This document shows, piece after piece, positions 57,901 to 64,000 of a stretch of 64,000 bases of DNA. Location of the stretch: positions 124,001-188,000 of the forward strand of contig MU401499.1 of NCBI GenBank assembly GCA_022579005.1, given 5' to 3'. Source of the DNA: Poronia punctata (taxonomy: Eukaryota; Ascomycota; Sordariomycetes; Xylariales; Xylariaceae). The stretch's first letter is position 1. Every line of letters starts with the position of its first letter. The position numbers were made by a program, and so were the translations under genes. The notes under the pieces are model-generated. The model did not search any database and was not told the origin of the DNA. It worked only from the letters and a program-made list of their open reading frames with translations.

Positions 57901-58791
57901 ATGAGGATTACATCCAGTATCCTCGCTCTTGGGGCGGCAGCAGCAGCAGCTGCTGCTACCCTCGTATTCGCAAGTGGTACCGGTAACGACACGACAGAAA
58001 ACCACGTAGTCGGACCATTTGCTTTACGCATAACCGGGAAGACGAATTCCAGTATTAATGGTTAGCTTTCCCTTTTTTCCCCTTTCTTCCAATCACCATC
58101 ACTATCACCATCATCCACCTTTTTTTATCTGATTTCCGAACTGACAAAAACTGGGGAAAACACCAGGATACGGATGGGCATGTCGAGCAGGCGCAGCCAT
58201 AGAAGGAATATGTTACGAATCAACCCTGAACAACAGTTCCGGGTCAGGATCCGCCGCCGCTTACGAATTCTACTACAACTACACCACCATCCAGGGATAC
58301 GATCTCCCGGGAAGTATCAGCTACGTAGGACGATACGAGGGGGAGGATGGTGTCGATGTCGAAGTTGCGGGTTTCATGTATATTTATCCGAATTGGGCTA
58401 GTAATGTATTTTCCCCCCTTTTCCCCCTTTTTCTTTCCGCACAAAAAGAGACTAGACTAGATGATATTGATATATATATGTGTGAAAAAAAAAGGTCCAC
58501 ACGGCTCTCCTCCCACCAACAACCCAAGGCGGAACAGCGCTGAGACTAGATTACGACTCTGCGCTCTTCTACATGGGTTCTCTGGATGATGATAGACATT
58601 GGAATGCCACGCCTCCGTCTGGCGCGGGAGAGAAAGGGGTGAATGTTACGAGTTTTCATCTTTGTTATCAGTGGACTGGTGGGTATTGGAGACAGTCGCT
58701 GGCTTGGGTTTCGGGTCTGGATGTGGATGTTAAGCCGCAGAATCCTTCTTGTGAACCTGTTAATTTGGGGGTGGAGGGGATTGATTCTTGA
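57901..58791 (+). CDS. small secreted glycoprotein, unknown function
   Basis: Three exons. Exon 1 57901-58060, exon 2 from 58167; exon 3 ends at 58791. The last intron has two in-frame solutions: 58406-58494 (donor GTATTT, adding [12 protein letters not shown]) or 58401-58528 (donor GTAATG, joining WAS to GTALRL). The product is about 200 residues. The start has a signal peptide with an Ala run; the mature part has four cysteines (WACRAG, GICYES, LCYQW, NPSCEP) and several N-glycosylation sequons (NSS, NYT, NAT, NVT). The pattern F-A-L then [14 protein letters not shown], a repeated beta-strand layout and C-terminal YQW...LAWVSG...NPSCEPV resemble a widespread uncharacterised family of fungal secreted proteins. 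No enzyme motif is seen. The stop codon runs directly into a hexamer repeat. Confidence 0.75.
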
Positions 58792-58886
58792 AAGGGAAAG
58801 GGAAAGGGAAAGGGAAAGGGAAAGGGAAAGGGAAAGGGAAAGGGAAAGGGAAAGGGAAAGGGAAAGGGAAAGGGAAAGGGAAAGGG
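58791..58886. repeat. perfect (AAAGGG)16 hexanucleotide repeat
   Basis: Sixteen perfect AAAGGG units, 96 bp, whose first A is the last base of the secreted-protein TGA stop codon. The repeat is therefore the start of that gene's 3' untranslated region. It is purine-only on the plus strand and makes long Arg-Glu or Ser-Leu frames on the two strands that are artefacts. Confidence 0.97.
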
Positions 58887-59819
58887 GGTGTTGGTTTTGG
58901 TATGTAGGATTGGTTGTTGTTTGGTGGGATGCATACAGAATGAAAAGAAAAATGGAAAAAAAAGGGAGGGGGGATAGGTGGGAAAATGACAAGTCACAGG
59001 GCCAAAAAAGATCAACCTAGATGTTGACTGCGCCCGTACGGTAGTGGCCGGCAGAGACCATTCGGAGAGAAGAGGGTCGTCAAGGTTGGCGGAAAAGGAG
59101 CAGTTACGAGAATTTTTCAAAGCTATATACTAAATACTAGGTACTTACCAAGTTAACGACCTAGGAAATACTCAGAAACCGAGGGCGCAGGGATGTTTAC
59201 GTACGTACAGCCTTGAAGCCATCATATCGATGCTGCCAATCTCAAAATCTACGCAAAAGTGTAAAGGGACAGACAGGTGCACCCAAGTAGGTATATATGT
59301 ATATTCGTATCCTTTTATTCCTGCCGTGTGCCTCCCCCCTTTTTAAAACTAACAAACCCTGATTATTTTCTCCTGTTTGTCTTAACAAAGTCTTGTTACC
59401 TACCATTCTATGATCTTTTAAGCTCTACCGCCTGCTTTTTTTATAATACAAATGTAAATCGGCAGGTCCTGGTACGGTAATAGAACGGGGCCTGAAACAT
59501 TTACTGTACGGCTTTAATACATAATTTAAGCACGACCGCAAATGAAAAGATACCTACTGTATTAATAAGCATTCTATGATTCTGATAATTGAAATTACTT
59601 GACTCCGACAAAGTGTCTTTGGTACGTATTACTGCCTGTCTCTACACCAGCATGGCAGCATCAAGAAAATCTAGAGGTAAGGGGACAGAAGGAAAGATGC
59701 ATTGAACTTCATTCCTATACCTACATCCTAGATCCATAGGTAAGGACTATGCTGGAGAGCTATAACCCGTATGATACCTACTAACTCACTGCTGTAACGC
59801 AACGTATTGATACGAATTT
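58887..59819. other. intergenic, tail-to-tail between secreted protein and NRPS
   Basis: About 930 bp holding the 3' ends of both genes. G-rich at the left and AT-rich further right; no coding sequence recognised. Confidence 0.55.
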
Positions 59820-62800
59820 TTAACGACCTCCTGTTTGTGCGTATCGGATAAACTGATTCACGACAAGTTCGGCTCTTTCTCGCGGCATGATAGCCGTGGT
59901 GCCGAACAGAGCAACATCCAAATCCTGTCCCCGGGGTATCACTGTGAGCCAGAGCTGTTCTGGTCGGAATTCCATAGGAATTATGTCCAACTCCACCTTG
60001 GTACCGGAAACCGTGGCGTTGTTGTCTTCGCCGACATTCTGGAACAGAAACACAGAGCCCCAAGTTGCGCTTGCTGGCCAATCCATGCACCCCTTGATCT
60101 GTGCCAACCTGGTGGACTCGAACGCCATACCGTCAACCTGTTGCTGTTGGACGGCGTCGACAACTTTGAGGGGAGAATAAGTGGCCTTCTCGTCGCCCGT
60201 GGCCCATGATACCCGGAGCGGAATGATATTCAAACAAGGCCCGGCCACGGGCTCTGGAATGACGTCCATGGTAGCTGCGCGACCCGTGACGAGGCGCCCG
60301 AAGACAACGTCTGATTCCCGTGTTATGGATGCAAGGACGGCCGCCCAACAAGCGGTGCAGAATGTCGCGACGGTCACGCCGCTGGGCAGAGCGGACGGGC
60401 ATCGCACCGCTCTCCTCTTGATCATATAGGGCATGCTGCTCTTGACGTCGTCGGGCTCGGTCCCGGCGGGAAGCTTTGTCAACGACGACCCAGACAGGAG
60501 TTGACGCCAGTATCGAGAAGCTTCATCTTTCATTGATGTGGAATGCTGGATGAAGGATGCAAAGGACCCAAATGCAGGTAATGGTCGCTGGTCAATCGCT
60601 GCCGCCATAGCCTGGAGCAGAGGCCCCAAAGTGGTTCCGTCATAGAGGGCGTGGGACATACGTATGAGTAATCTCGCGCGCTCGGGTTCATTGTCGGCTA
60701 GGACAAGCATGAACTTGACGAACCGAGTGCCTAGTGTGGGCTTGACAGCTTGCCAGTCTTCCCGTGCGAATCGCTCCGAGGCGGCGGTGACGTCCTCGGT
60801 CGTGCTATTCAACTCTACCATCTCTGGCACCCAATCCTTTGTTACTATCTGCAGATAGCTATCACCGTAGGGAACGAAGACGGTGCGGAGTATCGGGAAG
60901 TGCATTGCCACGCCAAGGCAGGCGGCCCTCAGGAGGTCGACGGAGACATGGGACAATTGGAAGTCAATATAGATGTAGTTCCAGAGCGAAGGCAAGTGGT
61001 GTCGCTGCACCGCTGCTTTGACCGAGTCGGCCTGGAAGTCGTTCACTGGAAAGGCGTCGACGATGTTCGACACGGGATACTTGATATGCGGCGCGACGTG
61101 CGCCTCAAGAAAACCGGCGACATCTTCAGTATCAAGCTGTCTGAACGGCAATTCGTCTTGCCCTGTTGTGGGGTTGCCTGCGCACACGGCTGTAGCCGTC
61201 ACAGCCAAGTCGCAAAGCGCCGAGCCGGAACGCATAAGCTTTTTAGGGTGTAGCACGAGACCGCGGCCTCTTGCGATGGACACGAGACGCATGGCAGAAA
61301 TAGAGTCGCCACCAAGCTGGACGAAGTTATCGTCAACGCCAATGTCGTCGGCAGGGATGCCTAGTATCTCGGCCCATAGGTCGCGGATTTGATGCTCGCT
61401 TGGTGTCGAGGGTGCCCTCTTCGGTTTGCTGTCGACGCCCCTAAGCTTTGCTAATTCATCCGTAGTGAGGGATGCTCCGAATGCCTTGAGCCTCTTCCGG
61501 TCCGTCTTCCCTGTCGGCGAAAGCGGGATGCGTTTCACCGGAATATAGACGAATGGAACCATGGCCGACGGCAACTCGCTCTCAAGCCGGCTGCTTAACT
61601 CCTGGCGGAGATGCTGGGGGAATGAAGTCGGGTCGCCGTCCAGGAGGCCGAGGCCATCGGTCGGACCCTCGGCTTTGTCGGTACTGGCAGCAGTGCAAAC
61701 GAATACAACTAATACTGCGTTGCGAATGGCGGCCTTGGTGAGGACGAGTGCCTCGGCAGCCACACTGGCTTTGATGGACATGGACGACAGCAACCGTTGC
61801 ACGTGATACTCTACTTCTTCGAGTTCGATCCGTTGTCCCCGGATTTTGGTCTGCGCGTCTTTCCGGCCGATGAACTGGAGACCCCCGTCCGTGTCATATC
61901 GAACGAGATCCCCCGTCTTATACAGTCGGCCGTGGCGAGGCTCTCCTCCCGATGCGCCTGGGCGACTCAACCAATGCGGGTCACGGATAAAAGCGGCCGA
62001 CGTCTTTTCCGCGTCGTTCAGATAGCCAGCGCCGACAAGTGGCCCTTCAACCAATAGCTCGCCCACCGCGCCGATAGCCGCAAGCTGATTGTGATCTGTC
62101 GGGCTGACGACCCATGTGTTGGCTCCCAATGCCTTCCCAATACCTGGCGTTCCCGGAAGGGCGGCGTCCATGACCGCCATGGTCGTGGTCACCGTACATT
62201 CAGCCTGGCCGATGCCGTTCAGCACTCGCACATGGGGTGCCCATCTCTCAATGTCGGACCGTAAGGCGGCCTCTCCGCCAAGAACAAGCGTCCTGAGGCT
62301 GGGAACGTCTTCCGGGTCGAGCGTGCGCGCCACAGACGGCGTGAGGTCGACCAGATTAACTCGCATCCGCGCCATCGATTCGGCCAGTCGGCTGTGTTTG
62401 CGCTCGACGTCGGAAGGAATACACAGGCAACCGCCAGCGGCGAGACAGTGGAGCAAATTGGAGAGGGAGATGTCGAAGCTGTACGATGCGAAATCAAACA
62501 CTCGGGTGTTTTGGTTGTAGTCGAGGAATGCACCTTGATGCTTTACGGCGCTGGAGAAATTCGAGTGTGTGATGACGGCGCCTTTGGGAGTTCCTGTACT
62601 TCCCGATGTGAACACGACATACAGCTTCGAAGACGGTAACACGTCGGTGCGCAGTGGTTGTGGTGATGGAAGACGCTCGAGATGGGCGTGGTCTACTACT
62701 ACGACCTGTCGAGCCAGTCGACTGGCTAGGCCAGCATTGGGTGCGGATGATATGACAAGGTCCTCATTGACCTGCGAGACAATAGTCCGCAGGCGCTCCA

Positions 62801-64000
62801 CAGGATGGGTAGTATCCATGAGAGTGAACGCACCCCCGGCCTTCATCACAGCCAGGGCAGCAACAACGGTCCACATGGATTTTTCGAAGCACAGCGCAAC
62901 CACTATATCGGGTCCGATTCGATGTTCGTTCTGCAGGTATGAGGCAAGTCTCGTACCATACTCATCGAGCTGTTCGTAATTCAACTGACCATCCCAGGCG
63001 TCTACTGCCGGTGCGTAGGGACGCTGCTTGATGTGTTCCTGGATGATATCATGGAGACAGGCATGCACCTCTTCGGGCACGACGGCATTCCATTTCCAAA
63101 TCTGTGATATATCCTCCTTGCTCACGGGGTTGAAGTCGGTCAGGGGCTTCGTCAAATCCAATGATTTTCGGCCCAATTGCGATAGGATCGTCTCGAGCTG
63201 ATGGATGAGCCGCTCGGCTTGTGGTGGCTGCATCACATGAGTGTCGAAATCCAGGCGAAGCAGAATGCCCGACTCTCGAAGCTCGCAGTCCAAAATCAGC
63301 GGGAAGTTATCAAACTGGCCCTGCGGCTCGTCGTCCCTGATTTTCCATAGCCGTGACGCCAACGGCGGCTCGCTCTGGACCGGCTGGACGTTGAGGAGGG
63401 TTCGAAACTGGCTGGCATGCTTGGCATCTTGGCTGATGTGGCGTAGGCGGTGCAACCCAATGTGCTCGAATGGGATCATGCCTGTCAGTTGCCGCTGGAG
63501 CTGACGTGCAAAATCTCGGATTGGCGCGGTCCAATCTATCTGGACTCGCACCGGCACGGTTGCGATGGTCGGGCCGATGATATCCTGGATCCCCGCTACG
63601 GCGGCTTGTCGCCCTGAAGTCGTGGCTCCAAAAACGATGTCGTCGGTGTTGATGATATGCCCGACTAGAAGAGACCAAGCGACACGGACCCAGGCAGTCG
63701 GGGTGACATCGATGCCGGAGGGCCACTCGACATTAGCCACATGACAAATACAACCATGCGTCGCCTTCGCCTCGTAAGACCCGGATGGAAGCTGTGGGAA
63801 TGATGGGGGAGGTGCTTCGGCGAGCTGGGTATTCCAAAATGCGCTGCTGGCTTCTTCGTCTGTGCTGGAAAGATATCGGATGAAAGGTTGCATGGGTTGA
63901 TATGAGTAAAGGGGTTTCTGGTGATAGGCTCGGTCAACTTGATCTAGGACGCGAGGAATGGACCATCCATCATATAGGGAATGGTGTATAGTCCAGATAA
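59820..64000 (-). CDS. nonribosomal peptide synthetase, C-terminal part (C-A-T-C), partial
   Basis: A single open frame of 1392 codons running off the right edge. The ATG at 63893 is internal: the frame continues upstream without a stop, and codons at 63986-63966 encode HHSLYDG, the catalytic motif of a condensation domain. So the visible part holds the second half of a C domain; an adenylation domain (FTSGSTGTPKG at about 62580-62612, YKTGDL, GRKDAQTKIRGQRIE, PLSPTGKTDRK); a carrier domain with the phosphopantetheine serine in LGGDSIS (Ser codon 61304-61302); and a terminal C domain whose motif reads SHALYDG. The enzyme activates an amino or similar acid as adenylate, loads it on the carrier and condenses or releases a peptide. 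No thioesterase or reductase follows, so release may involve the last C domain. The A5 core reads NGIGQAE instead of NxYGPxE. Product unknown. Confidence 0.93.
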   Translation of the reverse strand, partial: IWTIHHSLYDGWSIPRVLDQVDRAYHQKPLYSYQPMQPFIRYLSSTDEEASSAFWNTQLAEAPPPSFPQLPSGSYEAKATHGCICHVANVEWPSGIDVTPTAWVRVAWSLLVGHIINTDDIVFGATTSGRQAAVAGIQDIIGPTIATVPVRVQIDWTAPIRDFARQLQRQLTGMIPFEHIGLHRLRHISQDAKHASQFRTLLNVQPVQSEPPLASRLWKIRDDEPQGQFDNFPLILDCELRESGILLRLDFDTHVMQPPQAERLIHQLETILSQLGRKSLDLTKPLTDFNPVSKEDISQIWKWNAVVPEEVHACLHDIIQEHIKQRPYAPAVDAWDGQLNYEQLDEYGTRLASYLQNEHRIGPDIVVALCFEKSMWTVVAALAVMKAGGAFTLMDTTHPVERLRTIVSQVNEDLVISSAPNAGLASRLARQVVVVDHAHLERLPSPQPLRTDVLPSSKLYVVFTSGSTGTPKGAVITHSNFSSAVKHQGAFLDYNQNTRVFDFASYSFDISLSNLLHCLAAGGCLCIPSDVERKHSRLAESMARMRVNLVDLTPSVARTLDPEDVPSLRTLVLGGEAALRSDIERWAPHVRVLNGIGQAECTVTTTMAVMDAALPGTPGIGKALGANTWVVSPTDHNQLAAIGAVGELLVEGPLVGAGYLNDAEKTSAAFIRDPHWLSRPGASGGEPRHGRLYKTGDLVRYDTDGGLQFIGRKDAQTKIRGQRIELEEVEYHVQRLLSSMSIKASVAAEALVLTKAAIRNAVLVVFVCTAASTDKAEGPTDGLGLLDGDPTSFPQHLRQELSSRLESELPSAMVPFVYIPVKRIPLSPTGKTDRKRLKAFGASLTTDELAKLRGVDSKPKRAPSTPSEHQIRDLWAEILGIPADDIGVDDNFVQLGGDSISAMRLVSIARGRGLVLHPKKLMRSGSALCDLAVTATAVCAGNPTTGQDELPFRQLDTEDVAGFLEAHVAPHIKYPVSNIVDAFPVNDFQADSVKAAVQRHHLPSLWNYIYIDFQLSHVSVDLLRAACLGVAMHFPILRTVFVPYGDSYLQIVTKDWVPEMVELNSTTEDVTAASERFAREDWQAVKPTLGTRFVKFMLVLADNEPERARLLIRMSHALYDGTTLGPLLQAMAAAIDQRPLPAFGSFASFIQHSTSMKDEASRYWRQLLSGSSLTKLPAGTEPDDVKSSMPYMIKRRAVRCPSALPSGVTVATFCTACWAAVLASITRESDVVFGRLVTGRAATMDVIPEPVAGPCLNIIPLRVSWATGDEKATYSPLKVVDAVQQQQVDGMAFESTRLAQIKGCMDWPASATWGSVFLFQNVGEDNNATVSGTKVELDIIPMEFRPEQLWLTVIPRGQDLDVALFGTTAIMPRERAELVVNQFIRYAQTGGR

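Noticed and set aside
58546..59120. Frames of 125-150 codons made of Arg-Glu, Ser-Leu or Phe-Pro repeats
   Set aside because: They are translations of the AAAGGG hexamer repeat in the various frames and strands.
59728..63937. Numerous 60-170 codon frames on both strands within the NRPS
   Set aside because: Shadows of the single long NRPS frame; none has a domain.
1..64000. CRISPR arrays, operons, ribosome binding sites
   Set aside because: The spliced genes show this is fungal nuclear DNA; no spaced direct-repeat array was seen.
1..64000. tRNA, 5S rRNA or intact transposon genes
   Set aside because: No convincing B-box/cloverleaf, 5S core, reverse transcriptase or transposase motif was found by eye; a dedicated scan could still reveal a tRNA.

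Overview
The window is nuclear DNA of a filamentous ascomycete (Pezizomycotina, most likely a sordariomycete; the order cannot be fixed from sequence alone). The evidence is short spliceosomal introns (about 50-110 bp, GTAAGT-type donors, CTAAC or CTGAC branch points), fungus-specific families (AA9 LPMO, TeaR-type prenylated protein, Ytp1-like protein, double-WSC protein, a large NRPS) and wide intergenic spaces full of short TAGGTA/TACCTA motifs. Sixteen protein-coding genes are supported, plus one weak small ORF and one probable gene relic. No rRNA, tRNA, CRISPR array or intact transposon was recognised by eye.

Layout. 0.7-2.7 kb: SET-domain protein (-), with a first exon recovered upstream of the main ORF. 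6.5-7.4 kb: secreted AA9 lytic polysaccharide monooxygenase (+) with a TATA box and candidate Xyr1/XlnR and CreA sites. 10.1-11.4 kb: secreted GH18 chitinase (-), three exons. 13.1-17.3 kb: TAF5 (-) and MED11 (+), two RNA polymerase II machinery genes sharing a divergent promoter. 18.3-20.3 kb: retromer sorting nexin VPS5 (+), six exons, one with a GC-AG intron. 20.6-22.7 kb: mitochondrial ribosomal protein bL31m (-), divergent from a flavin-reductase-like protein (+). 24.7-26.4 kb: sterol O-acyltransferase (+). 28.6-30.5 kb: a disordered J-domain protein (-).

30.5-42.8 kb is a gene-poor stretch with simple repeats and one probable relic of a phosphotransferase gene. 42.8-44.0 kb: metallophosphoesterase (-). 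46.6-48.2 kb: TeaR-like polarity protein with a CaaX box (+). 49.3-50.2 kb: alpha/beta hydrolase with an aspartate nucleophile (+). 51.3-52.1 kb: LURP1/tubby-C-like protein (+). 52.5-53.4 kb: double-WSC protein (-). 55.1-56.8 kb: Ytp1-like multispanning membrane protein (+). 57.9-58.8 kb: small secreted protein (+), its stop codon abutting 16 perfect AAAGGG units. 59.8-64.0 kb: C-terminal part of a nonribosomal peptide synthetase (-) with order C-A-T-C, open at the right edge, so its 5' part and any cluster partners lie outside.

Most genes are unrelated housekeeping genes. The LPMO and chitinase form an extracellular polysaccharide-degrading component, TAF5/MED11 are functional relatives, and the NRPS marks the edge of a possible secondary-metabolite locus. 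All exon structures were worked out by hand; where two splice choices fit, this is stated.
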